The position numbers and the translations under genes are program-made. A model generated the notes under the pieces. That model was not told the origin of the DNA and ran no database searches. It saw only the letters and a list, made by a program, of their open reading frames with translations. From Leptolyngbya sp. CCY15150 (GTDB taxonomy: Bacteria > Cyanobacteriota > Cyanobacteriia > RECH01), in assembly GCF_016888135.1 (NCBI RefSeq), contig NZ_JACSWB010000207.1, forward strand, positions 366,340-430,339: a DNA stretch of 64,000 nt. Reading direction: 5' to 3'. Shown one piece after another: positions 54,657 to 62,644 of the stretch (position 1 is its first letter; every line of letters begins with the position of its first letter).

Positions 54657-54980
54657 ATGAGTAATCCCCTAGTCCAGGCTTTTTTCGTGGGACGAGCAGC
54701 AGCAGAACTGCTGAGCGAGCAGTTTGAATCCACCGTCACCCACACCCTGAGCGACCTAGGCAAATTTGATGCGGAGCAGCGCGAGCGCTTGCGTCAGTTT
54801 ACAGAAGAGGTGCTAGACCGAGCCAAGCAGTCTGAAGACTCTGCCATGGGCGATCGCCCCGCTGCGGATGCCCCGGCCGCCGGGTCTACCTCCGATTTGC
54901 AGACCATGCTAGATGAACTGCGCGCTGAAATTGCCCACCTGCGCGCCACCCTGCAGCGCCACCGCAACTCTGCCCCGTAA
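54657..54980 (+). CDS. Small helical cyanobacterial protein (DUF6825-like)
   Basis: The 107-residue protein starts at ATG 54657 with a TTG possible six bases earlier. An N-terminal hydrophobic-amphipathic segment (NPLVQAFFVGRAAAELLSEQFESTVTHTLSDLGKF) precedes an acidic linker and a C-terminal helix with heptads (LQTMLDELRAEIAHLRATLQRH). This pattern resembles a cyanobacterial/plastid thylakoid-associated family, and phasin-like proteins more broadly. It lies 122 bases upstream of the ABC1 kinase gene. The family assignment is tentative and the function unknown. Confidence 0.65.
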   Translation: MSNPLVQAFFVGRAAAELLSEQFESTVTHTLSDLGKFDAEQRERLRQFTEEVLDRAKQSEDSAMGDRPAADAPAAGSTSDLQTMLDELRAEIAHLRATLQRHRNSAP

Positions 54981-55102
54981 GCCATCCGGTCTTGCCTCGC
55001 TCTCAACAGCTTGGAAAAATCCATGCCCCTGGGTTGCCCGATCTCCCTAGAAAGGGAACCATAATAGAAAAAGCTGTTTAGAACTCCTGGATTGAAGCGC
55101 GA

Positions 55103-56923
55103 GTGACCGTCTTGCCTGATCGTCCCAGTCGTGATGCTGCCGCATCTGAATCTATCCCGTCTCCAGTCGGGTCGTCTGTGCCCTCTGGTCTATTGTCTAA
55201 TCCGTCAGAACATCGGGGCATAACCGTGAGCGATCGCTCCAAACTGCATACAAGCAAAAAATACCGCTGGAACCGTGAGCGCTACTCTCGGCAACGTCGC
55301 TATGTGGATATCTGGACATTTGTCCTCAGGCTACTGGCATCCCAATGGCTTTATGGCAAGTCCTGGAGCTATGCCGGCGGCATGACCGACGAAAAGCAGG
55401 CCCTGCGACGGCGGCGCTTGGCAGTATGGATTCGAGAAACGCTGCTAGATTTGGGGCCCACTTTTATCAAAGTTGGGCAGTTGTTCTCCACGCGGGCCGA
55501 CCTCTTTCCTAGCGAATACGTGGAAGAGCTGTCGAAGCTACAGGACAAGGTGCCAGCCTTCAACTACGAACAGGTTGAAGCCATCATCGAGCAAGACCTT
55601 GGCAAAACGATTCCTGAACTGTATCAAAGCTTCGACCCCATCCCCCTAGCTGCCGCCAGCCTTGGGCAGGTGCATCGGGCCCAGCTCCACAGCGGCGAAG
55701 AAGTGGTGGTAAAAATCCAGCGGCCGGGTCTAAAAAAGCTGTTCACTATTGACCTCGCCATCCTCAAAGGCATCGCCCGCTACTTCCAAAACCATCCCGA
55801 CTGGGGACGGGGACGCGATTGGATGGGCATCTATGAAGAATGCTGCCGAATTCTTTGGGAAGAAATTGACTATCTGGGCGAAGGGCGGAATGCCGACACC
55901 TTCCGACGGAACTTTCGCAATGAAGGATGGGTGCGCGTACCTCGGGTGTATTGGCGCTATGCCTCATCGCGAGTACTCACCCTAGAATATTTACCGGGCA
56001 TCAAGATCAGCCACTACGACGCCATTGAAGCAGCCGGGCTCGATCGCAAAAACCTGGCCCAACTGGGAGCCCGCGCCTATCTGCACCAACTGCTCAACAA
56101 TGGATTTTTCCACGCCGACCCCCACCCCGGCAACATTGCCGTGAGTTCAGACGGAGCGCTGATCTTTTATGACTTCGGCATGATGGGTCAGGTGCCAGCC
56201 ATCACCCGCGAGAAACTGCTCAACACCTTCTTTGGGATTGCCCAAAAAGACGCCGAACAAGTGGTGGCATCCTTGGTAGAACTGGGAGCCCTAGCACCTG
56301 CCGAGGATATGGGCCCGGTGCGGCGATCGGTGCAGTACATGCTGGACAACTTCATGGATCAGCCCTTTGAAACCCAGTCCGTCGCAGCCATCAGCGATGA
56401 CCTATATGATATTGCCTATAATCAACCCTTCCGATTTCCCGCCACCTTCACCTTTGTGATGCGGGCATTTTCGACCCTAGAAGGGGTTGGCAAGGGTCTC
56501 GATCCAGACTTTAACTTTATGGAGGTTGCAAAACCGTTTGCAATGCAGCTTATGACCGACGGACGTTCATCCCTAGAAACCGACGGACTGCTGGGGGAAA
56601 TTGGCCGGCAGGCCGCGCAAATGAGTAGTACAGCCCTCGGCTTACCCCGACGCATTGACGATACCATCGACAAGTTAGAGCGGGGAGATATTCGGGTACG
56701 GGTGCGCTCCATTGAGAGCGATCGCCTCCTGCGGCGAATCAGTACCGTAAACCTGGGAATGAACTATACTATTTTGGCTGGCACGTTCACCCTGTCCGCC
56801 ACAATTTTGCTCGTCAGCGAGTACGTGGTCTTGGCTATCGTGATGGCAATTCTTGCCGTAGCGGCAGCGATCGCTCTTCTCCGCCTGTTAATGCGTCTAG
56901 ATCGCTACGATCGTATGTTTTGA
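55103..56923 (+). CDS. ABC1/UbiB-family atypical kinase
   Basis: ABC1 kinases (UbiB, AarF, Coq8, ABC1K) are membrane-linked atypical kinases or ATPases that support quinone and prenyl-lipid metabolism. The 606-residue protein has the family KxGQ motif in IKVGQLFSTRADLFP (about residue 126), the Ala-rich nucleotide loop LAAASLGQVHRAQL, VVVKIQRPG with the invariant Lys, and the catalytic HADPHPGN and IFYDFGMMG blocks. Two hydrophobic helices end the protein (about 555-595). The first 40-75 residues are low complexity; GTG 55226 is an alternative start to GTG 55103. A PP2C phosphatase gene follows 27 bases after the stop, suggesting a kinase-phosphatase unit. Confidence 0.92.
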   Translation: MTVLPDRPSRDAAASESIPSPVGSSVPSGLLSNPSEHRGITVSDRSKLHTSKKYRWNRERYSRQRRYVDIWTFVLRLLASQWLYGKSWSYAGGMTDEKQALRRRRLAVWIRETLLDLGPTFIKVGQLFSTRADLFPSEYVEELSKLQDKVPAFNYEQVEAIIEQDLGKTIPELYQSFDPIPLAAASLGQVHRAQLHSGEEVVVKIQRPGLKKLFTIDLAILKGIARYFQNHPDWGRGRDWMGIYEECCRILWEEIDYLGEGRNADTFRRNFRNEGWVRVPRVYWRYASSRVLTLEYLPGIKISHYDAIEAAGLDRKNLAQLGARAYLHQLLNNGFFHADPHPGNIAVSSDGALIFYDFGMMGQVPAITREKLLNTFFGIAQKDAEQVVASLVELGALAPAEDMGPVRRSVQYMLDNFMDQPFETQSVAAISDDLYDIAYNQPFRFPATFTFVMRAFSTLEGVGKGLDPDFNFMEVAKPFAMQLMTDGRSSLETDGLLGEIGRQAAQMSSTALGLPRRIDDTIDKLERGDIRVRVRSIESDRLLRRISTVNLGMNYTILAGTFTLSATILLVSEYVVLAIVMAILAVAAAIALLRLLMRLDRYDRMF

Positions 56924-56950
56924 TGTTTTCCTTGGGTAGCGCCACGCTGT

Positions 56951-57682
56951 ATGAAACGGATTTTCTCGGGGCTAACAGACACAGGGCTAGTGCGCTCTGT
57001 CAATCAAGATGCGTACTACATTGACCCCGACGGTCGGTTTTGCCTGGTTGCCGATGGCATGGGTGGCCATGCGGGCGGGCAGGAAGCCAGTCGCTTAGCC
57101 ACGGATACGATTCGTGAGTATTTAGAAACCCACTGGAGCTTTCCAGCCAAGTCCCATCAGTTGCTGGAAGAAGCGCTGCTGAAAGCTAACCACGCCATTT
57201 TGAAAGATCAGCGCGACCATCCGGAGCGATCGGATATGGGCACAACTGTAGTGGTAGTGCTTTTTCGCGATGACCAGCCCTCCTGCGCCCATGTCGGCGA
57301 CTCACGCCTCTATCGTCTACGAGGTTCTCGGCTCGATCAAATTACCGAAGACCACACCTGGGTACGACGAGCGCTGAAGTCTGGAGAATTAACCACCGAT
57401 CAAGCCCGTCTCCATCCCTGGCGACATATTTTGTCGAAATGCCTAGGGCGAGATGATGTGCGCCAAATCGACGTGCAGACCTTTGAGCTAGAACCCAACG
57501 ATCGCCTCATTCTCTGTAGTGATGGTCTCACGGAAGAATTATCCGATCACCTGATTGCCTTTCACCTCAAATCCATTCGCGCCTGTGACCAAGCCGCCAG
57601 CGCCCTGGTCAATGCAGCCAAAGGCAAGGGTGGCCGCGATAATATTACCATCGTGATTGTCTCCAATGAGCAGTCTGACTAG
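56951..57682 (+). CDS. PP2C-type protein serine/threonine phosphatase
   Basis: The 243-residue protein is a PPM-family metal-dependent phosphatase: SGLTDTGLVRSVNQDAYYI at the start, LVADGMGGHAGGQEASR with the metal-binding Asp (about residue 34), SDMGTTVVVVLF, CAHVGDSRLYRLR, and the C-terminal LILCSDGLTEELSDHLI and GGRDNITIVIV. All metal-binding Asp motifs are present. It resembles the single-domain PphA/PstP group, which in Synechocystis dephosphorylates PII, but the substrate here is unknown. The gene follows the ABC1 kinase by 27 bases. Confidence 0.93.
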   Translation: MKRIFSGLTDTGLVRSVNQDAYYIDPDGRFCLVADGMGGHAGGQEASRLATDTIREYLETHWSFPAKSHQLLEEALLKANHAILKDQRDHPERSDMGTTVVVVLFRDDQPSCAHVGDSRLYRLRGSRLDQITEDHTWVRRALKSGELTTDQARLHPWRHILSKCLGRDDVRQIDVQTFELEPNDRLILCSDGLTEELSDHLIAFHLKSIRACDQAASALVNAAKGKGGRDNITIVIVSNEQSD

Positions 57683-57821
57683 CGCGATCGCTTCCCGGAA
57701 TCTGCACTAGCATGACTCCGAGACCGAAAGGTGGCGATCGCCCTTTTCAACCCTTAGTCTCTGGTCTAGTCTGGAGTGAACATCACGTCTGGCATAAACC
57801 CGTGGGGAAAGGAGTCACGCC

Positions 57822-59018
57822 ATGTTGAGTTGGGATCATCGGCCAACGTTGTCTACCATGGGCCGCGAGCGGGCGTGGGTTGAGATTAACCACAGCCACC
57901 TAACCCATAACATCCAAGCCATTCAAGCTCTCTTGGCTCCAGGCACAGACCTAATGGCGGTGGTGAAAGCCGATGCCTATGGTCATGGGGCGGTGACTAT
58001 TGCCCAAACCGCCCTCCAGGCTGGGGCCACCTGGCTAGGCGTGGCCACCATTCCCGAAGGCATCGAACTGCGGGAAGCAGGCATCCAGGCTCCCATCCTC
58101 CTGCTGGGGGCCACCAATACCGTCGAGCAAGTGCGGGCGATCGCTCACTGGCAGTTGCAGCCAACGCTCTGCACCGAAAAACAGGCTCTGATCTTTGCCG
58201 AGGTCATGGACTCTGCAACCCAGCCGCTCCCAGTTCACATCAACGTTGATACTGGCATGTCGCGCCTAGGAGTTGCCTGGCAGCAAGCGCTGCCCCTTGC
58301 CCAGCAGATTCAGCGATCGCCCCATCTCCACCTGGCCAGCCTCTACTCCCACTTTGCAACAGCGGATGATTCTGATCTGCAAACCCTTCATTGCCAACGC
58401 GATCGCTTCCAGCAGGTCATCCAAACCCTAGGCGATCATGGCATTGTTCCGCCCATGCTGCACCTAGCCAACTCCGCCGGCACCCTAGTTGAGTCCAGCC
58501 TCCATTACAACCTAGTCCGGGTCGGGCTGGCCATCTACGGGCTCTATCCCGCCCCCCATTTTCGGGACAGCATCGCTCTCAAACCCGTGCTTCAAGTGAA
58601 AGCCCGCGTCACCCAAGTGAAAACCCTGCCGCCCCACACCGGCGTTAGCTATGGGCATCGATTTGTCACCCAGCGAGAAACCCGGCTAGCCGTTGTTGGC
58701 ATTGGCTATGCCGATGGCGTGCCCCGCTTGCTGTCCAACCGCATGAACGTTCTCTTACGAGGACAGTTCGTTCCTCAAATTGGCGCGATCACCATGGATC
58801 AGCTCATGCTCGACGTGACCGACCTTGCCGAAGTCCACGAGGGTGATGTGGTTACCCTACTGGGGCACGATCAGGACGCCAGCATCTCCGCCGACGACTG
58901 GGCCGACACCCTCGGGACGATCTCCTGGGAAATTCTTTGTGGCTTCAAACATCGCCTACCGCGACTATCCCTATCCTCGCCGGCAACCGCTACCGCCAAC
59001 CCTCTAACCCTTTCCTAA
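57822..59018 (+). CDS. alr: Alanine racemase
   Basis: Alr makes D-alanine for peptidoglycan with pyridoxal phosphate. The 398-residue protein has the PLP lysine in LMAVVKADAYGHGAV (about residue 50), the HINVDTGMSRLG block, the catalytic Tyr region VSYGHRF (about residue 275) and the C-terminal beta domain with VGIGYADGVPR and GAITMDQLMLDVTD. ATG 57822 has AAGGAG about nine bases upstream. A hydrolase gene follows 23 bases on, in the same transcript most likely. Confidence 0.95.
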   Translation: MLSWDHRPTLSTMGRERAWVEINHSHLTHNIQAIQALLAPGTDLMAVVKADAYGHGAVTIAQTALQAGATWLGVATIPEGIELREAGIQAPILLLGATNTVEQVRAIAHWQLQPTLCTEKQALIFAEVMDSATQPLPVHINVDTGMSRLGVAWQQALPLAQQIQRSPHLHLASLYSHFATADDSDLQTLHCQRDRFQQVIQTLGDHGIVPPMLHLANSAGTLVESSLHYNLVRVGLAIYGLYPAPHFRDSIALKPVLQVKARVTQVKTLPPHTGVSYGHRFVTQRETRLAVVGIGYADGVPRLLSNRMNVLLRGQFVPQIGAITMDQLMLDVTDLAEVHEGDVVTLLGHDQDASISADDWADTLGTISWEILCGFKHRLPRLSLSSPATATANPLTLS

Positions 59019-59041
59019 ACCTAAGCACCAAGGAGACATCG

Positions 59042-59743
59042 ATGGGATACCCTACCGTGATTTTGCCAGGCTACTTCGCCGGTGCGGCCCCTTACCAAAC
59101 CATGGAGAAAACCTTGGCAGAGCTAGGCTTTCCCAGCGTCACCGTGCCCCTGTCTCGCTGGGACTGGGTACCCACGGTGGGCGGACGGTCGATGGGAGGC
59201 ATTCTCGAAAAACTCGATCAAACCGTGAACCAGGTGATGGAAACCACAGGCAGCGATCGCATCAATCTCATCGGCCATTCCGCTGGCGGCTGGATTGCGC
59301 GGATTTACCTCGGCGAAATTCCCTACACTATCCACGCCAAAGACACCGGCAAGCCCATGCTCTGGAAAGCGCATCCTTCCGTAGCCACCCTGATGACCCT
59401 AGGCACCCCCCACGTTAGCCAAGAACGCTGGACGCTGCGCAACCTCAACTTCGTTAACGATAACTATCCCGGCGCATTTCATCCCACGGTGCGCTACGTC
59501 TGCGTGGCTGGCAAAGCCGTCTTGGGCGATCGCTCCCTAGCAGGCTGGTTCACCTACAACAGCTACCTACTCACCTGCGGCAACGGAGCCTGTTGGGGCG
59601 ACGAAATTACCCCCATCTCCGCCGCCCACCTAGAAGGTGCCGAAAACCTGATCTTGGATCAGGTCGTCCATTCGCCCCGACCCGGCAAGCGCTGGTATGG
59701 CAGCCCCGACATCATCCCCACCTGGGCCGCCTATCTCGCCTAA
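59042..59743 (+). CDS. Lipase/esterase-like alpha/beta hydrolase
   Basis: The 233-residue protein starts at ATG 59042 with AAGGAG ten bases before, and the frame upstream belongs to the end of alr. It opens with the hydrolase beta strand TVILPGYFAGAAPYQTME, followed by the nucleophile elbow INLIGHSAGGWIARIYL (Ser about residue 83). A PVGTP-like LMTLGTPHVSQERW segment and a late DQVVHSPR with possible catalytic His complete the pattern. It resembles cyanobacterial/plastid lipases of the PGAP1/PES-like type, possibly acting on membrane lipids or phytyl esters, but the substrate is not established. A terminator follows 25 bases after the stop. Confidence 0.82.
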   Translation: MGYPTVILPGYFAGAAPYQTMEKTLAELGFPSVTVPLSRWDWVPTVGGRSMGGILEKLDQTVNQVMETTGSDRINLIGHSAGGWIARIYLGEIPYTIHAKDTGKPMLWKAHPSVATLMTLGTPHVSQERWTLRNLNFVNDNYPGAFHPTVRYVCVAGKAVLGDRSLAGWFTYNSYLLTCGNGACWGDEITPISAAHLEGAENLILDQVVHSPRPGKRWYGSPDIIPTWAAYLA

Positions 59744-59767
59744 AGCACCCCTCCAACTCATGAGGCC

Positions 59768-59796
59768 AGCCACCTGCATCTTCACAGGTGGCTTTT
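59768..59796 (+). terminator. Rho-independent terminator of alr-hydrolase transcript
   Basis: A 9-bp stem AGCCACCTG / CAGGTGGCT (arms 59768-59776 and 59785-59793) with an 8-nt loop merges into TTTTG. It ends the transcription unit that begins at alr. Confidence 0.8.
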
Positions 59797-60249
59797 GTCG
59801 TTCCAAAACAATGGAGGACAGGAGAAGCGATCGCCCCGCCGCTCATCTGGATACCCGCGTTCTACCCCAGCGCCAGCGAAAATCAACCTGAATTCGTTCA
59901 TCTTGAGCAGTCTACTCAAGACGGTGTTGCTAAAACTAGCCTAATCCAATGCGCAAAAATGCTCATCATTTCACAACACACAAGGAGAAATTGGTGTCAT
60001 CTTGTCAAACCCTTGTTATAATTTGTAATATATATCAGACGGATTTGTATGGCGAATAGGGAAACCTGAATCTACCCCCCCGTAACGTCTCCCAAACGTT
60101 CGGATTAGAGCTTAGATTCACGCCTACCGTCTCCAGATACCAGTCCTGCAAGAGGTCGAAGCCCGTGACAGCTTCCATCCAAGCTCTAGCAGACGACACC
60201 AAGAACCGGTTACAGCATTCAACATTGCACTCTCAGTCATGGAGGATCC
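59797..60249. other. 453-base spacer before the nblA pair
   Basis: A TATAAT sequence occurs at 60017-60022 with a loose TTGGTG 20 bases earlier; spacing is not ideal. No clear NtcA-type GTA-N8-TAC site was found. No gene is supported. Confidence 0.45.
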
Positions 60250-60450
60250 ATGGTAGACCCTAACACCTACGAGCTAACGATCGAGCAACAGTTTCAAATG
60301 CGGTTGATGGAGGAATCAGCCAACGTGATGAGCCGAGAGCAAGCCCTAGATCTGCTGGTGCAGGCTTCTCAGCTTCTGATGGTCAAAGATAATGTCATCC
60401 GCAATCTACTGCAACGCACACCGCTCAAAAGCTTTAGCTTTGAAGGTTAG
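60250..60450 (+). CDS. nblA: NblA-like phycobilisome degradation protein, first copy
   Basis: NblA proteins are small helical adaptors that attach phycobilisomes to the Clp protease during nutrient starvation. The 66-residue protein has the family pattern ELTIEQQFQMRLMEESANVMSREQALDLLVQASQLLMVKDNVIRNLL: an N-terminal (L/I)EQ(Q/E)F helix then MSREQA and a long second helix. GGAGG lies just before ATG 60250. A second copy follows 33 bases on. The short C-terminal tail KSFSFEG is not in the second copy. Its expression would be expected to be starvation-regulated. Confidence 0.82.
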   Translation: MVDPNTYELTIEQQFQMRLMEESANVMSREQALDLLVQASQLLMVKDNVIRNLLQRTPLKSFSFEG

Positions 60451-60483
60451 CGATCGCATTTCTCTACTTTGGAGGACACAGAT

Positions 60484-60660
60484 ATGGACTTTATGTCATT
60501 TGATTTGAGTTTGGAGCAAAAATTCGAAGTTCAACGCATTCGCCAAGAAGTGCAGGACATGGATCGCGACCAAGCTCTTGACTTACTGCTTCAAGTCTCG
60601 AAGACCTTAATGATCAAAGATAACGTCATTCGAGACCTGATGAAAAAAGCAGACCTCTAG
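60484..60660 (+). CDS. nblA: NblA-like phycobilisome degradation protein, second copy
   Basis: The 58-residue protein is the tandem paralog: DLSLEQKFEVQRIRQEVQDMDRDQALDLLLQVSKTLMIKDNVIRDLMKKADL. MSREQA has become MDRDQA, and the two copies are about half identical. I chose ATG 60484 because GGAGGA sits about nine bases upstream; the frame could begin at TTG 60469. The pair may act as a hetero- or homodimer, as NblA does. No terminator was recognised after it. Confidence 0.8.
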   Translation: MDFMSFDLSLEQKFEVQRIRQEVQDMDRDQALDLLLQVSKTLMIKDNVIRDLMKKADL

Positions 60661-61110
60661 GTTCAAGCCCTCAGTGAGATGGCGAGCTCCTCCTCTTGCT
60701 TTGTTCTTAACGGAGAACCGAGCTGGTGGTGTTGGGACGTCAACTTCGCTGACTATGTTTAGGTATCACCTCAAATACTTGTACTTGGTAAATTTTTGAC
60801 TGATTAAGCTTATTTCGTTACAACTCTAGATTCAAAGCTATTTCTTCCTTATATCAAGTAAATCGAGTCTCACAACTCTTAATGTCGTTAATTATTATCC
60901 AGCAAAAAATTGATTCGGGCTATGTATCTTATTCCCGATGAGACCCAGCAGCATGACATGAAACAACGTTCAACACAAAACCTTATTAGCCTGTACATCT
61001 CACCACTATGATTAACCACCATAAGGTTCGGCTATCCCTACTTCTACTTACTTTGCTGTAGGTAAAAGGTTAGGCTAGCTTGTACAAGCTTAATCATTGA
61101 AAGCAGCATT
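60661..61110. other. 450-base AT-rich stretch
   Basis: From about 60760 the base composition is clearly more AT-rich than the surrounding chromosome and lacks HIP1 octamers, which are otherwise frequent. No gene or clear hairpin. It leads into the glycine-rich peptide gene and may be of foreign origin. Confidence 0.5.
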
Positions 61111-61317
61111 ATGAAGACTGACAAAGGTAAGGATTTCAAGAAAGCAGCAGGGTTTGCTGCTGGTGGCGGTGTGGCAGGAGCTGGCATCGCAGCTATGGTT
61201 GGGAATATGGGCTTGGTTGGAGGTTTTGGTGGTATTGCAATTGGCGCTGCTCCACTTGTTGGAGCCGGAGTAATAGTTGGGATGGCAGCCTACGGTCTTA
61301 AAAAGCTTGTTGAGTAA
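61111..61317 (+). CDS. Glycine/alanine-rich hydrophobic small protein
   Basis: The 68-residue protein has a basic N-terminus (MKTDKGKDFKKAAG), then an unbroken Gly/Ala/Val/Ile region from about residue 15 to 60, consistent with two closely packed TM helices with GxxxG/GxxxA packing (AAGGGVAGAGIAAMVG and IGAAPLVGAGVIVGMAAYG), and a short basic end KKLVE. Such composition occurs in holin-like, bacteriocin-like and small stress membrane proteins; I cannot assign a family. It is next to an AT-rich stretch and 287 bases upstream of a universal stress protein gene. Confidence 0.6.
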   Translation: MKTDKGKDFKKAAGFAAGGGVAGAGIAAMVGNMGLVGGFGGIAIGAAPLVGAGVIVGMAAYGLKKLVE

Positions 61318-61604
61318 CCTGACTAGTATATCCGCGCATGACTTAAAATCTGCGTCATGTTAGCAGCCATGCAGTTACAGCATCAACAAACGATGGTGCT
61401 CAAGATGTAATGCTGCCTATCACTAGAAACCTTAAGAATCAGAGGTTTCATTCCCCTATCATTACCAATTTTGAGCACTACCCAACAAACGTCTTATAGT
61501 TGTTCTTTCTCTACTGCCCCCGCAATAGGGCTGGGCAGTGTTAGGCTTGAAGAGTATAGAGGCATTTCTCTATAATTACTGAGCTAGGCTTACCATTTTC
61601 ACCC

Positions 61605-62486
61605 ATGTTCCGGCACTCCCTCATTTGCACCGACTTCTCCGATGGCTTACACCGCTTGGTTCGCTTTGTACCAAGCCTAGCTGCTAGTGGTCTACAGCAG
61701 ATCACGTTTCTCCATACGGTTGCTATTTCGCAAGATCGTGAAGTTCCACGGATCGATGAAGAATCCTTACAAGCCATACGCGATCGCCTCTCGGCTAGTT
61801 TAGGCGATGTGCCTGCTGGCGTAGAGGTGAACATTGAGGTTCAGTCTGGCAAGCCGATTGACAACATCTTGCAGGTGAGCAAGAGCAATGGCGTAGACCT
61901 GATCATGGTTGGCATGGCAGGCCGTGGTCTGCTCAACGAAAAGCTGTTTGGCAGCACCACCATGGGGCTTTGTCAGCGCACTCCTTTGCCCATCATGACC
62001 CTGCGTCCCCAGCTCATTTCCACCTACACAACGGAAGAGCTGGATTTGCGCTGTCGTCATCTTTTCCAAGATTTGCTGCTTCCCTACGATGGCAGTGATT
62101 CGGCTGATTATTTAGTACAAAGGGTGCAAGCGATCGCTCAACAATACCCCGAGGGCTCTCTCAAACGAGGGCTGCTGTGCTGGGTACTAGAGGAGCAAAA
62201 CCGCCGCAGTTTGCCCAGAGACTACGACAAAGACTCCGCTCTAGAAAAGCTCAATACCGTTAAAGCCGAGCTGGTGAAGCTTGGCCTAGACATTGATGTT
62301 GAGGTGCGGGAAGGCAGCCCCATGAATGAACTGCTGGAAGCAGCACTAGAGCGAGATATCACAGCGATCGCCATTTCTTCCAGTCCCACCAATCGCTTGG
62401 TAGGTTGGTCTATCCCAAGCTTTGCTGAAGATATTCTTCGGCGCAGTTGGCACCCTGTGCTCTATTTCCCACCCGAAAAGCGATAG
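61605..62486 (+). CDS. Tandem universal stress protein (UspA)
   Basis: The 293-residue protein holds two Usp domains. The first (about residues 1-140) starts FRHSLICTDFSDG and ends with the ATP-type motif VGMAGRGLLNEKLFGSTTMGLCQRTPLPIMTL; the second (about 155-290) starts LLLPYDGSDSADYLV and ends IAISSSPTNRLVGWSIPSFAEDILRRSWHPVL. The first domain's G-x2-G-x9-G(S/T) motif is intact, that of the second is altered (SSPTNRLVGW), so only one site may bind ATP. The ATG at 61605 is preceded by a spacer without an obvious ribosome-binding site. It converges with the kinase gene. Confidence 0.88.
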   Translation: MFRHSLICTDFSDGLHRLVRFVPSLAASGLQQITFLHTVAISQDREVPRIDEESLQAIRDRLSASLGDVPAGVEVNIEVQSGKPIDNILQVSKSNGVDLIMVGMAGRGLLNEKLFGSTTMGLCQRTPLPIMTLRPQLISTYTTEELDLRCRHLFQDLLLPYDGSDSADYLVQRVQAIAQQYPEGSLKRGLLCWVLEEQNRRSLPRDYDKDSALEKLNTVKAELVKLGLDIDVEVREGSPMNELLEAALERDITAIAISSSPTNRLVGWSIPSFAEDILRRSWHPVLYFPPEKR

Positions 62487-62558
62487 ATGCCTTGGATGAA
62501 ATCAGCACAGCAGCACTAACGTTGTAACCTCTCAGCTCAGTGTGGCAGTAGATCACGG

Positions 62559-62610
62559 CTTAAGGTGCTTTTGAGTTAGCTATAAGCAGTTCAATTCAAA
62601 GCACCTTGAG
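62559..62610. terminator. Long hairpin between convergent usp and kinase genes
   Basis: AAGGTGCTTT (62562-62571) and AAAGCACCTT (62598-62607) form a perfect 10-bp stem, extended outward by CTT/GAG pairs (one G-U), around a 26-nt loop. It lies between two converging stops and probably ends both transcripts, although no strong T tract is present. Confidence 0.55.
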
Positions 62611-62644
62611 CACGTCAGTTGACAGGATACCAGCGATTCTTATC

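Noticed and set aside
60017..60022. TATAAT as the nblA promoter -10 element
   Set aside because: The nearest -35-like sequence (TTGGTG at 59991) is 20 bases away and it lies over 200 bases before the gene; too uncertain to list as a promoter.
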